Assembly (NCBI RefSeq): GCF_019334305.1
Contig: NZ_JAHWGH010000014.1
Location: 653,626 to 717,625 of the forward strand
DNA from: Rossellomorea orangium
Lineage (GTDB): Bacteria; Bacillota; Bacilli; Bacillales; Bacillaceae_B
DNA: 64,000 nt
Direction: 5' to 3'
Shown here: positions 1 through 8,199 of the stretch, piece after piece
Layout: each line of letters begins with the position of its first letter
How positions within the stretch are numbered: position 1 is the stretch's first letter
Notes under the pieces: generated by a model
What the model was told of the DNA's origin: nothing
The model's input: only the letters and a program-made list of their open reading frames with translations
The model's database searches: none
Made by a program: the position numbers and the translations under genes

Positions 1-575
1 GGCACATTGTCAGTATGACCGCTGATGATGATGTTCCGCGGCGGATTCATGACGAGGAGGTCCGATAGCTCTCCGGCCACGCTCAGATCACTGCCCTGAA
101 CTGTAGCAGATCCCGAATCAAATAAAACGTTATCCCGAATGGTCAGGAGCAGGCCCTCATCCGTCAATTTAGTGATGAATTGAACCTCCAGATTATTCGT
201 TTTAATATATTCGTTAATCTTTTTCTGGATTTCCTTCAACTCTTCCTGATCCTTCATGAATGCCTGTTTATCGAGCTCTTCTTTACTTAGTTCCTTCTCT
301 TTATCTTCTTTTTGATTCAGTGATGCAGCTTGTTTCTCTACCTGATCACTTGATTGCTGAGGTGCCACAGGGCTTGGATACTCCATCATTCCCGTGCCCC
401 CGGTGAAGATTTCATTGAAAACTTGTGAGAGCTCTTTGAACTTCTGAGCGTCCACCGAGCTTGAAGCATACAGGACGATGAAGAGGGCCAGTAACAGGGT
501 AAGTAAGTCGGCATATGGAATCAGCCATGATTCATCCATGTGCTCGTCGTCATGTTTCTTTTTACGCCGCCTCAT
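1..575 (-). CDS. motB: Flagellar motor stator protein MotB (C-terminus cut by window edge)
   Basis: This is the N-terminal 191 codons of the stator B subunit, which couples ion flow through the MotA4B2 channel to flagellar rotation and anchors the stator to peptidoglycan. The start at 575 follows a basic N-terminus (RRRKKK). One membrane helix comes next, containing SWLIPYADLL; Asp23 in YAD is the expected ion-binding residue. A charged Lys/Glu linker follows, then the start of the OmpA-like peptidoglycan-binding domain (GHTDNVP) right at the window edge. The start codon overlaps the end of motA by 14 bp, so the two are translationally coupled. Similarity to Bacillus MotB rather than MotS suggests proton coupling, which is inference. 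Confidence 0.95.
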   Translation of the reverse strand, partial: MRRRKKKHDDEHMDESWLIPYADLLTLLLALFIVLYASSSVDAQKFKELSQVFNEIFTGGTGMMEYPSPVAPQQSSDQVEKQAASLNQKEDKEKELSKEELDKQAFMKDQEELKEIQKKINEYIKTNNLEVQFITKLTDEGLLLTIRDNVLFDSGSATVQGSDLSVAGELSDLLVMNPPRNIIISGHTDNV

Positions 576-1353
576 CCTCATCCCCCTTTAGTAACATGAT
601 TCGTTCACTTGCAGGTAAATAGGAAGCCAGCTTCTGTTCAATGACACGGGGAGACTCTCCCTCGATGATGGACAGGATTCCTTCCACCATCATCATTTTC
701 ATCTGTACCTCCACCTTCGATTTTCTTTTTAACTTATTGGCAAAAGGGTGCCACAGAACGTATCCCGTGAAAATCCCGAGGAGTGTGGCAACGAATGCCG
801 CTGAAATCGCATGTCCAAGTTCTTCCGTGTTGTCCATATGACTGAGGGCCGCAATCAATCCAATGACCGCCCCCAACACCCCAAGAGTGGGTGCGTACGT
901 TCCTGCCTGTGTAAAGATGAGGGCTCCTGCTGAGTGCCGCTCTTCCATTGCGTCGATCTCTTCATGCAGTACATCCCTTATGTAATCACCACTTTGTCCA
1001 TCCACCGCCAATGAAAGTCCGTCCCTAAGGAATGGATCGTCCACTTCCTGTGTCTTTGCTTCAAGGGCAAGTAATCCTTCCTTCCTGGCAAGGTCGGCTA
1101 TTTGTGAAAAGAATTGAATCGTTTGTTTCGGGTCCTGCAATTTTTGTTCTCTAAACAGAATCCCGAAAAGCTTCGGTACTTTTTTAATCTCATGTGTCGG
1201 AAAGGCAATGGTCACAGCGGCAACCGTGCCCAGTACAATAATTAAAATGGCTGCAGGGTTCAATAAGGCCACAAGGCTTACACCTTTGAACACCATCCCC
1301 ACTCCAACCGCTATCAATCCTAAAATGACTCCTATTAAAGACGTCTTATCCAT
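562..1353 (-). CDS. motA: Flagellar motor stator protein MotA
   Basis: A 263-residue integral membrane protein forming the ion channel and torque-generating cytoplasmic part of the flagellar stator. Four hydrophobic segments are visible, at roughly residues 4-24, 30-50, 150-172 and 182-204. Between the second and third lies a long charged cytoplasmic loop, as expected for MotA. The third segment carries the conserved AP-TLG-LGAVIG pattern near residue 154. The ATG at 1353 is preceded by GGTGGAG. motB follows in the same operon with an overlapping start. Length and architecture match the family. Confidence 0.96.
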   Translation of the reverse strand: MDKTSLIGVILGLIAVGVGMVFKGVSLVALLNPAAILIIVLGTVAAVTIAFPTHEIKKVPKLFGILFREQKLQDPKQTIQFFSQIADLARKEGLLALEAKTQEVDDPFLRDGLSLAVDGQSGDYIRDVLHEEIDAMEERHSAGALIFTQAGTYAPTLGVLGAVIGLIAALSHMDNTEELGHAISAAFVATLLGIFTGYVLWHPFANKLKRKSKVEVQMKMMMVEGILSIIEGESPRVIEQKLASYLPASERIMLLKGDEDEAA

Positions 1354-1465
1354 CTGATCGCTCCACCTTACTCATCGTAGTCTATTACTAATATCGGATG
1401 GAACTACTGATTATTGAGGAAAGTTTGATTCGAAATTTTCTTTCAAATCACTGTAAAACCCTATG

Positions 1466-1490
1466 TAAGCGCAACCGTTTATGTCGATAT
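1466..1490 (+). promoter_or_regulatory. Possible sigma-D (motility) promoter
   Basis: GTCGATAT at 1483-1490 matches seven of eight bases of the sigma-D -10 consensus GCCGATAT. The -35 is poor (TAAG/GTAA with a 13-14 bp spacer). It lies about 40 bp upstream of a chemoreceptor gene, a typical sigma-D target, which supports the call. Confidence 0.4.
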
Positions 1491-1528
1491 ATGGAATATA
1501 CGGGATTTTATTAAAAGGAGAGAAAGTC

Positions 1529-3010
1529 ATGACCCCTAAGCAATTGAAAGAAGTCGATAGTAAAAGAAAGAACCTTCTGCTACTGATTACGTACGGAATC
1601 AGCCTGGCAGCTGCCCTTATGTATTCCATACTACATGAATCGGGCACCATCACAGTAGCTGTATTTGCTACACAGATCCTGGTACTGGCCGGATATTTTG
1701 TTGTCATTCAATTAATTCTTAAAAAACCGAATCTCTTTGTATACTTCAGCATCCCTACAGTCTATCTCATCATGGGAATCTGGCTATTTCTTGAAGGATC
1801 CAATCCTCCCGATTTAGTTATTCTTTTATTTTTAGCTGTGATCAGCGCCATTCACTTTAATCCTGTTATCTTCGGAATCGGCTTTACTTCCGGTCTCGTA
1901 CTGCTCGTGATGAATGGTGTGCTGGCACCTGAAGGAGATCCTATATTCGCCGAATTATTCGTCCCTGCGCTATTGAGCTATGTGCTGCTCGGCATCGTCC
2001 TCGCAGTCGTCATCCAACTGAATCGAGGGCAATTTAAGCAGCTGCAGGAATTTATCCACACCACAGAAAACGAAAGTAAGAAAAAAGAAGATCAGCGAAA
2101 CTTTTTACAAAAAGAATTAGCGACCATCTCATCGAGCATCAGCCAAATCAACGAACAGGTCCAAACCCACCTGGTCTCACATGATGAGATGAAGACAGCT
2201 GTGAATGAAATTTCTGCTGGAAGTGTCACTCAAAGCGATCAAATCAATAACATCGCTCTCGTGACGGAAACGACGATGAGTAAAATGGAAGAAGTGGCAA
2301 GGCTTTCGGACGATCTTACCTCACACTCCAACGATGCGAATAGCTTAGCCGTTTCAGGAAGCGAACGAGTCATAGATCTTCAGGAAAACATGATCGAGCT
2401 GAAAAATATTATTGAAGGCCTTCATCAAACCTTTAAAGAGCTAACAAGTAAAATCGAAGAAACCAATACCTTTATCGGAAGCATCCAGGATATTACGGAT
2501 CAAACCAATCTACTGGCTCTAAATGCATCTATTGAGGCTGCAAGGGCAGGGGAAGCAGGGCGCGGATTCAGTATCGTGGCCGATGAAATCCGGAAATTGG
2601 CGGAAATCACGCGGAACACAGCGACACGCATCAACGACAACCTGGCTTCCGTTAACGCCGTGAACTCTTCTGCTGTTGAAATCATGAATCTGAGCTCTGA
2701 AAAACTCAATGAAAACGTAGGGGCAACAGGAGAAGTGACATCCTATTTCACGACACTCCGCGAGAAGCTTGACGCACTCTCAAACGAGTTTCAACGCCTA
2801 ACGTCCACCGCTTCTGAAGTAAGGGGAGAGACGGAACAAGCCGAGCTGTCAACGAAGGAATTGGCAGCCGTCATCCAACAGACATCTGCGGGCCTTGAAG
2901 AAATCAGTGCCACCATAGAAACCCTTCATGGTGACAACCGGACGATCGCTCAATATGTTCAAGATACTGCCACAAGTGCAGAACGGATTCAGAACAGTGT
3001 CAACGCCTAA
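1529..3010 (+). CDS. Methyl-accepting chemotaxis protein with multi-helix membrane N-terminus
   Basis: A 493-residue chemoreceptor. The ATG at 1529 is chosen because AAAAGGAG lies just upstream; an in-frame start at 1481 has no ribosome binding site. The first ~190 residues contain five or six hydrophobic segments with very short loops and no extracellular ligand-binding domain. A cytoplasmic coiled coil then carries the highly conserved signalling tip ([18 protein letters not shown], about residues 345-365) that contacts CheA/CheW. Lack of a periplasmic-type domain suggests it senses a membrane-soluble or energy-related signal. It lies next to motAB but is divergent from them. Confidence 0.9.
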   Translation: MTPKQLKEVDSKRKNLLLLITYGISLAAALMYSILHESGTITVAVFATQILVLAGYFVVIQLILKKPNLFVYFSIPTVYLIMGIWLFLEGSNPPDLVILLFLAVISAIHFNPVIFGIGFTSGLVLLVMNGVLAPEGDPIFAELFVPALLSYVLLGIVLAVVIQLNRGQFKQLQEFIHTTENESKKKEDQRNFLQKELATISSSISQINEQVQTHLVSHDEMKTAVNEISAGSVTQSDQINNIALVTETTMSKMEEVARLSDDLTSHSNDANSLAVSGSERVIDLQENMIELKNIIEGLHQTFKELTSKIEETNTFIGSIQDITDQTNLLALNASIEAARAGEAGRGFSIVADEIRKLAEITRNTATRINDNLASVNAVNSSAVEIMNLSSEKLNENVGATGEVTSYFTTLREKLDALSNEFQRLTSTASEVRGETEQAELSTKELAAVIQQTSAGLEEISATIETLHGDNRTIAQYVQDTATSAERIQNSVNA

Positions 3011-3054
3011 TCTGTGGTAAACTAAAGGAAGCAGATTTAAAGGATGTGGCACTT

Positions 3055-3240
3055 TTGGATAAACGATTCACCATGATCATTCCCATCATGATCCTTGTAG
3101 CCGTTGCTTCTTATTGGATGCTAGGCAAATACTATTCCGAGATCGAGCTTGGCTCTAAGATCATGCTCATCATCGGGGGCACGCTCCTCTCCGGAGTGAT
3201 TTCCTTCTTCTTATTTAAAGAAGACAAGGAGCCGAAATAA
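3055..3240 (+). CDS. Small two-helix membrane protein of unknown function
   Basis: A roughly 61-residue protein with two hydrophobic helices separated by a short acidic loop (SEIELGSK), ending in a charged tail. The TTG at 3055 is preferred because AAAGGATG at 3039-3046 sits 8 bp before it; a GTG at 3046 would overlap the ribosome binding site. It lies 44 bp after the chemoreceptor and is probably co-transcribed with it. No family is recognised. Confidence 0.6.
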   Translation: MDKRFTMIIPIMILVAVASYWMLGKYYSEIELGSKIMLIIGGTLLSGVISFFLFKEDKEPK

Positions 3241-3242
3241 GG

Positions 3243-3279
3243 AAAAGACCACTTTCCGGGAAGAAAGTGGTCTTTTGTT
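3243..3279. terminator. Bidirectional intrinsic terminator
   Basis: AAAAGACCACTTTC pairs with GAAAGTGGTCTTTT. It has T-runs on both strands and sits between convergent genes. Confidence 0.9.
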
Positions 3280-3655
3280 ATTTCAGAAGCTTATTTTCTA
3301 ATTTATGTTCATAATTCTTGAAGAGCGAACTATTTGTATTGACCCGCTTTTTAGAAAGCATGCCGTTGTACTTCAGCATCTTCTCATTCAGGCTTTGCTG
3401 GAGGTCCCGCTTTTCATCCTCATTCTCACACGCCCTGATCATGTCCTCAATCCGCATCATTTCTTTTTTTACATTCATTTCATCCATCGTGTACCCTGCA
3501 TTCTTCATCATCCGGTGGGCCATCTTCAATTCCTCCGGCACCCCCAAATCATCGTCCAGATTCAACGGCTTGCCAAATCCGGGCAAATGACTAAACTCTC
3601 CGTCCTCATACGCTTTCTTGATCCGTTGCTCCGATACAATCATTGAAAAATCCAA
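3278..3655 (-). CDS. DUF1992 (DnaJ-associated conserved region) protein
   Basis: A 125-residue protein matching the DUF1992 family, known from the conserved region of DnaJ-C28-like proteins. The diagnostic part is the N-terminal segment with EQRIKKAYEDGEFSHLPGFG followed by KPL and an acidic DDDLGVPEELKMAHRMMKNAG stretch. No J domain is present. The start is assigned to TTG at 3655, preceded by GGAGGGG with a 5-bp spacer; a longer in-frame ORF reaches 3733 but has no ribosome binding site. Function is unknown. Confidence 0.8.
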   Translation of the reverse strand: MDFSMIVSEQRIKKAYEDGEFSHLPGFGKPLNLDDDLGVPEELKMAHRMMKNAGYTMDEMNVKKEMMRIEDMIRACENEDEKRDLQQSLNEKMLKYNGMLSKKRVNTNSSLFKNYEHKLENKLLK

Positions 3656-3840
3656 CTTTACCCCTCCATTCAGTGGAATCAGTTGATTCTTGGCAGCAAG
3701 TAACTCGTTACTATCATTATATCCAATTTGCACGTTTTTTGAGTGTAAAGGATGCGTCTATTTTCTGACAATTCCTTTACACATATTTTCAGTCCTCCTG
3801 GAAAAACTACGTGTATCACAAACGAAAAGGAGTGGCGCAC

Positions 3841-4008
3841 ATGGCACGTGGTAAATCATTCGAATCAAAGAAAAAGGGTCATCCTGGGAATTTCCCTCAA
3901 AATAGTACTTCCGCTAAACATTCTGAAGATGCAGTGGGCGATGAAGAACTGATCGTGACACAAGAAGCGTTTAAAAACCGTGAAGACAATGATGAACATC
4001 GCTATTAA
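3841..4008 (+). CDS. Small hydrophilic protein, unknown
   Basis: A 55-residue, highly charged protein without cysteine or a hydrophobic segment. It starts MARGKSFESKKKGHPGNF and ends EDNDEHRY. AAAAGGAG lies upstream of the ATG and a strong terminator follows directly, so it appears to be a real monocistronic gene. Composition and size resemble the many small sporulation-associated proteins of bacilli, but I cannot place it in a named family. Confidence 0.65.
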   Translation: MARGKSFESKKKGHPGNFPQNSTSAKHSEDAVGDEELIVTQEAFKNREDNDEHRY

Positions 4009-4016
4009 AGACAAAA

Positions 4017-4042
4017 AAACGCTAGGATTCCTAGCGTTTTTC
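4017..4042 (+). terminator. Intrinsic terminator
   Basis: AAACGCTAG / CTAGCGTTT stem with a 5-base loop and T-run, immediately after the small hydrophilic protein gene. Confidence 0.9.
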
Positions 4043-4075
4043 TGTTGCCCCTGTTGAAAGGACGAGCTCAAAAGG

Positions 4076-5269
4076 TTAAACCGACACACTTTCCTTCTTC
4101 GATAAATCCATCGCCGGACCGAAGAATTCATAACGGACCTTAGATACGCCCATTTCTTGTAACATCTGAATGACAGCTTTCATGAACGGTGCAGGTCCGC
4201 ACACATAGCATTCCGTTGCCGCATCCACATATTGCTTCAGGATGTCTTTGTTCACGTAGCCTGTAAAATGAGCCCCGGATTCATCACGGGGATTTTCATA
4301 TATATAGCAGGCTTGCCCATTTTCAAATTCACCCATGATGTTGTCGACCTCTTCTTTAAAAGGGTGCACTCCTTCATTTCTGCTTGCATGGATAAACGCC
4401 GTTCTGCGCTCAGGCGCGTTCCTTGCCACCCTTTCAAGCATGCTCATCATAGGCGTGATGCCGACACCTCCGCTAATGAGCGCTACAGGTGAGCTTCCAT
4501 CTTCTAAATAAAAATCCCCCGCCGGTGCACTGACCTCAATCTCGCTTCCTTCTGTCATCTCGTCATGTAAGAAATTAGACACTTTCCCTTTTGGATCATG
4601 TTCTGCTTCTCTTTTTACGGAAATCCTGAAGAATTTCTCCAGCGGCGCACTTGATAAACTGTATTGGCGGATATGGGTGAATTCTTCACCAGGAATCGTC
4701 ACCCTGACAGAGATATATTGCCCAGGTATGAAGGTCGGAACAGTACCTCCATCTTTTGGTTGAAGATAGAAAGAAGTCACGCACTCACTTTCCACTACCT
4801 TTTTTGCCACCATAAACGGTTTAAAGTCTCTATATTCCGCCTCCTGATACATTTCTTCCTCCACATCGATAAATACTCCGGCGATGACCCCGTATGCTTC
4901 TCCCCATGCTTCAATGATCTCATCTGTCGCTGCCTCTCCCAGAACCTGCTTGATTGCTTGAAGCAAATGCTCTCCAACGATTGGATAATGCTCCGGTTTG
5001 ACTCCGAGACTTCTATGCTTATGTGCAATCTGCTTTACAACCGGAAGAATACTCTCGAGCTTATCGATATTTTGAGCCGCAGCGTAAACCGTATTGGCCA
5101 ATGCCGTCTGCTGTCTTCCCTTTTTCTGATTGGCATGGTTGAAGATATTTAATAATTCTGGATGATCAGTAAATAAATTTTTATAAAAAGTGGACGTTAT
5201 TTCCGTTCCTTTCACTTCTAAGACAGGAGCAGTGGATTTCACGATTTCAATGGTTTTTTGAGATAGCAT
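4076..5269 (-). CDS. hmp: Flavohaemoprotein, nitric oxide dioxygenase
   Basis: A 397-residue NO-detoxifying enzyme that oxidises NO to nitrate with O2 and NAD(P)H. The globin domain is at residues 1-140, with the haem region near AHKHRSLGVKPEHY. The FAD-binding domain holds RQYSLS at about 205. The NAD-binding domain holds GGVGITPM and ends with YEFFGP. The ATG at 5269 is preferred: AGAGGTGATC precedes it, whereas an in-frame GTG at 5278 overlaps that ribosome binding site. It is divergent from nsrR and carries two NsrR-like boxes directly upstream, so induction by NO is expected. Confidence 0.96.
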   Translation of the reverse strand: MLSQKTIEIVKSTAPVLEVKGTEITSTFYKNLFTDHPELLNIFNHANQKKGRQQTALANTVYAAAQNIDKLESILPVVKQIAHKHRSLGVKPEHYPIVGEHLLQAIKQVLGEAATDEIIEAWGEAYGVIAGVFIDVEEEMYQEAEYRDFKPFMVAKKVVESECVTSFYLQPKDGGTVPTFIPGQYISVRVTIPGEEFTHIRQYSLSSAPLEKFFRISVKREAEHDPKGKVSNFLHDEMTEGSEIEVSAPAGDFYLEDGSSPVALISGGVGITPMMSMLERVARNAPERRTAFIHASRNEGVHPFKEEVDNIMGEFENGQACYIYENPRDESGAHFTGYVNKDILKQYVDAATECYVCGPAPFMKAVIQMLQEMGVSKVRYEFFGPAMDLSKKESVSV

Positions 5270-5283
5270 AAAGATCACCTCTA

Positions 5284-5306
5284 AAGATATATTTTGAATA
5301 CATCTT
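5284..5306. promoter_or_regulatory. NsrR-type operator 1 (upstream of hmp)
   Basis: A 23-bp imperfect palindrome with arms AAGATATAT and ATACATCTT and a TTTGA centre. It matches the NsrR consensus pattern (AAGATGYAT-N5-ATRCATCTT) and sits just before the hmp ribosome binding site. Confidence 0.8.
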
Positions 5307-5330
5307 TAACTTACTCCTCTTCCACCATTA

Positions 5331-5353
5331 AAGCAATATACAAAATACATCTT
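5331..5353. promoter_or_regulatory. NsrR-type operator 2 (weaker)
   Basis: AAGCAATAT-N5-ATACATCTT: the right arm is identical to operator 1 and the left arm matches in six of nine bases. It lies 47 bp from operator 1 in the hmp-nsrR divergent region. Confidence 0.6.
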
Positions 5354-5430
5354 TAACAAAACAGTCACATTTAGACACAAACTTACTTCCTTCTGTATAA
5401 TGGGGATAACGGAACGGAAAGGTGAGATAC

Positions 5431-5889
5431 ATGAGACTAACTTTATACACCGACTACTCACTGAGGGTCCTGATTTTCCTGGCTTCCAAACCGAAAGAAG
5501 AACTCTCTAATATAAAAGAAATCGCGGATGCCTACAGCATCTCAAAGAATCACCTGATGAAAGTGACGTATGAACTTGGAAAAATGGGGATGATCGAAAC
5601 GATCCGGGGCAGAAACGGCGGGATCAGACTTGCACAATCCCCTGAAGAAATAAATATTGGGAAACTCGTCCGGGTCACCGAAGAGGATTTCCATCTTGTC
5701 GAATGCTTTGATGCCCAAAATAATTCCTGCATCATTACACCTGTATGCGGATTAAAGCATGTACTCGGCAAAGCATTGAATGCCTACCTCTCTGTACTCG
5801 ATGAATATAGCCTGTCCGATTTGATTCAGAACCCGATGGATTACCGGTTCCTCTTTCAGGAACAAAAGCGGGATGAAACGTCAACCTGA
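5431..5889 (+). CDS. nsrR: Rrf2-family nitric-oxide-sensing repressor NsrR
   Basis: A 152-residue Rrf2 regulator. The N-terminal winged helix has the family start MRLTLYTDYSLRVL and a glycine-rich wing (RGRNGGIRLA). Three cysteines, C92, C100 and C106, sit at the spacing of the Fe-S cluster ligands of Bacillus NsrR; NO attack on the cluster releases DNA. The ATG at 5431 follows GGTGAG; the in-frame GTG at 5422 overlaps that site. Divergent from its expected target hmp. Confidence 0.95.
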   Translation: MRLTLYTDYSLRVLIFLASKPKEELSNIKEIADAYSISKNHLMKVTYELGKMGMIETIRGRNGGIRLAQSPEEINIGKLVRVTEEDFHLVECFDAQNNSCIITPVCGLKHVLGKALNAYLSVLDEYSLSDLIQNPMDYRFLFQEQKRDETST

Positions 5890-5892
5890 AGA

Positions 5893-5927
5893 AACTTCTC
5901 ACCTGTGGAGGGTGGGGAGTTTTTTTG
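5893..5927 (+). terminator. Intrinsic terminator after nsrR
   Basis: AACTTCTCACC / GGTGGGGAGTT stem followed by seven Ts. Confidence 0.8.
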
Positions 5928-5976
5928 TAAGTATAAAGAGATGATTGGTTACGATCCGTTTTACACCGTATCAGAA

Positions 5977-6016
5977 GTTCAGCTGCTGAATAAAGTTAAA
6001 TAATCAGCAGCTGAAC
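5977..6016. repeat. Perfect 13-bp inverted repeat
   Basis: GTTCAGCTGCTGA (5977-5989) and TCAGCAGCTGAAC (6004-6016) are separated by 14 AT-rich bases, just past the stop of the minus-strand gene at 6020. There is no T-run, so it is either a weak 3' hairpin or a binding site. Confidence 0.7.
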
Positions 6017-6019
6017 GCT

Positions 6020-6412
6020 TCACTCTTTGCTCTCACTATATGTAAACGTCATTAACATAAATAGGAAAAAGCTGAGTAATAACGTGCTTCCCCCGACAAT
6101 ATAGAATACCGTTGTAAAGCTTGACGGCAGGTTGAATGGATTTAGATTATACATCCACATCCCGACGGTCAATCCAATCGACCCTATGATCGCTGACCAG
6201 ACATGGGCAAATGCCAGTTTAGAAGATTTCGGCACCTGATAGGAACGGTAATAGGAAGAATACGCAAATAAACTCAACCAGCCCACAACTAAAATATGAG
6301 CGTGAATCGGCTTGAATGCATATGATCCGGCCCCTGCCATATGAGACCCGAGAAATGCTCCGATAAACCCATAGATGGCGGCCATACGTAATAAAAGGAC
6401 ATGCCACCGCAT
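6020..6412 (-). CDS. Small membrane protein related to haem-copper oxidase subunit I
   Basis: A 130-residue protein with four hydrophobic helices. It resembles part of cytochrome oxidase/NO reductase subunit I, especially GSHMAGAGSYAF followed by PIHAHILVVGWLS, which places histidines at about residues 24, 37 and 39 on neighbouring helices, plus a further His in AFAHVWSAIIG. It is far too short to be a complete oxidase. GGGGGAG lies 6 bp before the ATG. Its position next to nsrR and hmp suggests a role in NO or haem/respiratory chemistry, but no NsrR-like box is visible upstream. Confidence 0.6.
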   Translation of the reverse strand: MRWHVLLLRMAAIYGFIGAFLGSHMAGAGSYAFKPIHAHILVVGWLSLFAYSSYYRSYQVPKSSKLAFAHVWSAIIGSIGLTVGMWMYNLNPFNLPSSFTTVFYIVGGSTLLLSFFLFMLMTFTYSESKE

Positions 6413-6648
6413 TTAGTACTCCCCCTTTTTTAAAAAAAATCATGCTTCCATCATTATAGTATAGTTGTCCAAAACCAGGCTATGCTTCTTGGTTCAATGC
6501 CATAGAACGTTCATATTTTCACCGGCATGTCTAAATAATTCCCGGCATCTTTACACAGGATACAAAGATAGGTGTAAACATTTGCAAACGGTGCCATCAC
6601 TGATACAATAAGAATGTAATAGAACATTCTGAAAAAAGGAGAATACAT

Positions 6649-7881
6649 ATGACTAATTTCCAACAAAATCTTGAAAAATACGCAAGTCTTGCAGTCGAAG
6701 TCGGAGTGAACGTCCAGAAGGGTCAGACCCTTGTCATCAACACTTCACTCGACTCAGCAGAATTCGTCCGCTTAGTAGTAAAGAAAGCCTATGAAGTAGG
6801 AGCTAAGCACGTATACGTCAACTGGAGTGACGATATTGTCAACCGTACGAAATACGACCTTGCCCCTGACGAAGCATTCCAGGAGTTCCCTGAGTGGAAA
6901 GCACGTGAAGTCGAAACGCTTGCTGAAGGCGGCGCTGCATTCATGAGCATCGTTTCCTCAAGCCCTGACCTGTTAAAAGGGGTAAATCCTGAGCGTATCT
7001 CAAACTTCCAGAAGGTTGCCGGTAAAGCGATGTCCAAATACCGTCAGTTCATTCAATCGGACAAAGTGAGCTGGTGTGTACTTGCCGCTCCTTCGAAAGA
7101 CTGGGCTGCAAAAGTATTCCCTGATGCTTCTGAAGAAGAGCAAGTGGACCTATTATGGGACGCTATCTTCAAAGCGGTACGCGCCGACCAGGCAGACCCT
7201 GTACAGGCTTGGAAAGATCACGACGCAAACCTTCACGAAAAAGTCGAATACCTGAACGAAAAGAACTACCAAAAGCTTCATTACACAGCACCAGGGACGG
7301 ACCTTACGATCGAACTTCCGAAAGGTCACCTTTGGGTTGGAGCTGGAAGCGTGAACGAAGAAGGAACGACTTTCATGGCCAACATGCCGACGGAAGAAGT
7401 ATTCACGGTTCCACTTAAAACCGGTGTAAACGGTACAGTATCAAGCACGAAACCTCTTAGCTACGGTGGTAACGTGATCGACAACTTCACGATCACGTTC
7501 GAAAACGGACGCATCGTGGATGTGAAGGCTGAAGAAGGCGAAGAAATCCTGAAGCGCCTGGTAGATACAGATGAAGGATCTCACTATCTTGGGGAAATTG
7601 CCCTTGTGCCTCATCAATCGCCGATTTCTCAATCGAACGTGTTATTCTACAACACATTATTCGATGAGAACGCATCAAATCACCTAGCGATCGGTAATGC
7701 CTATGCATTCTGTATCGAAGGCGGAAAGAAAATGAGTGAAGAAGAGCTTGAGAAAAACGGCTTGAACAACAGTATCACTCACGTAGACTTCATGATCGGT
7801 TCTGACAAAATGAACATCGATGGAGTGAAAGAAGACGGCTCGACGGAAGCAGTATTCCGTGATGGCGGTTGGGCGTTTTAA
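6649..7881 (+). CDS. ampS: M29-family metallo-aminopeptidase AmpS
   Basis: A 410-residue cytosolic leucyl-type aminopeptidase of the thermophilic aminopeptidase family (M29), a dimetal enzyme removing N-terminal residues from peptides. The N-terminal alpha/beta domain (YASLAVEVGVNVQKGQTLVI) matches family members. C-terminal metal-site motifs are present: the LVPHQSPISQS region, LFDENASNHLAIGNAY and THVDFMIGSDKMNIDG. AAAAGGAG precedes the ATG. Codon use looks like that of a well-expressed housekeeping gene. Monocistronic. Two weak GC-rich hairpins with T-runs at 7910-7970 may terminate it. Confidence 0.92.
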   Translation: MTNFQQNLEKYASLAVEVGVNVQKGQTLVINTSLDSAEFVRLVVKKAYEVGAKHVYVNWSDDIVNRTKYDLAPDEAFQEFPEWKAREVETLAEGGAAFMSIVSSSPDLLKGVNPERISNFQKVAGKAMSKYRQFIQSDKVSWCVLAAPSKDWAAKVFPDASEEEQVDLLWDAIFKAVRADQADPVQAWKDHDANLHEKVEYLNEKNYQKLHYTAPGTDLTIELPKGHLWVGAGSVNEEGTTFMANMPTEEVFTVPLKTGVNGTVSSTKPLSYGGNVIDNFTITFENGRIVDVKAEEGEEILKRLVDTDEGSHYLGEIALVPHQSPISQSNVLFYNTLFDENASNHLAIGNAYAFCIEGGKKMSEEELEKNGLNNSITHVDFMIGSDKMNIDGVKEDGSTEAVFRDGGWAF

Positions 7882-7968
7882 GTTTACTATGTAGTGTAAA
7901 TCCCTGAGAGGCAGCTTGGCTGCTTTTTGGGGGTTTTGTTTTTTTTGATGGGTGGCTTGGCTGCTTTT

Positions 7969-7990
7969 TTTGACTGAGCGCTCAATCAAA
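7969..7990. promoter_or_regulatory. 22-bp palindrome resembling a TetR-family operator
   Basis: Arms TTTGACTGAGC and GCTCAATCAAA differ at one pair. The shape (TGANTGAGCGCTCANTCA) resembles TetR-family operators, but no regulator gene is adjacent and it sits in a 3' region, so its role is unclear. Confidence 0.45.
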
Positions 7991-8007
7991 TGGTTTAATT
8001 TGTAAAA

Positions 8008-8119
8008 AGAAGCAATTAACCATATTTTTGACGCAATCCCAATGGAAAATGACGCAATTATGATTAAAACGACGCAATAAACTTAATTTTGACGCAATCA
8101 CCTAAAGAAATGACGCAAT
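8008..8119. repeat. Helically phased TGACGCAAT array 1
   Basis: Five copies of (T/C)GACGCAAT start at 8029, 8050, 8070, 8090 and 8111, so spacings are 21, 20, 20 and 21 bp, two helical turns. A degenerate sixth copy (AGAAGCAAT) at 8008 keeps the 21-bp phase. The spacers are AT-rich and unlike each other. The array fills the 318-bp gap between ampS and the next gene. A second array with the same spacing lies at 39503-39593. Confidence 0.85.
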
Positions 8120-8199
8120 TCCCGTTTCATACCCCATCTGATTCTCCTTCCACCTGCTATGTAGTCAGGCATCCAGCCAATATCAGTTCCAAATCACCA

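Noticed and set aside
8029..8119. TGACGCAAT array as CRISPR
   Set aside because: Repeats are 9 bp with 11-12 bp spacers, far below CRISPR sizes, and no cas genes are present.
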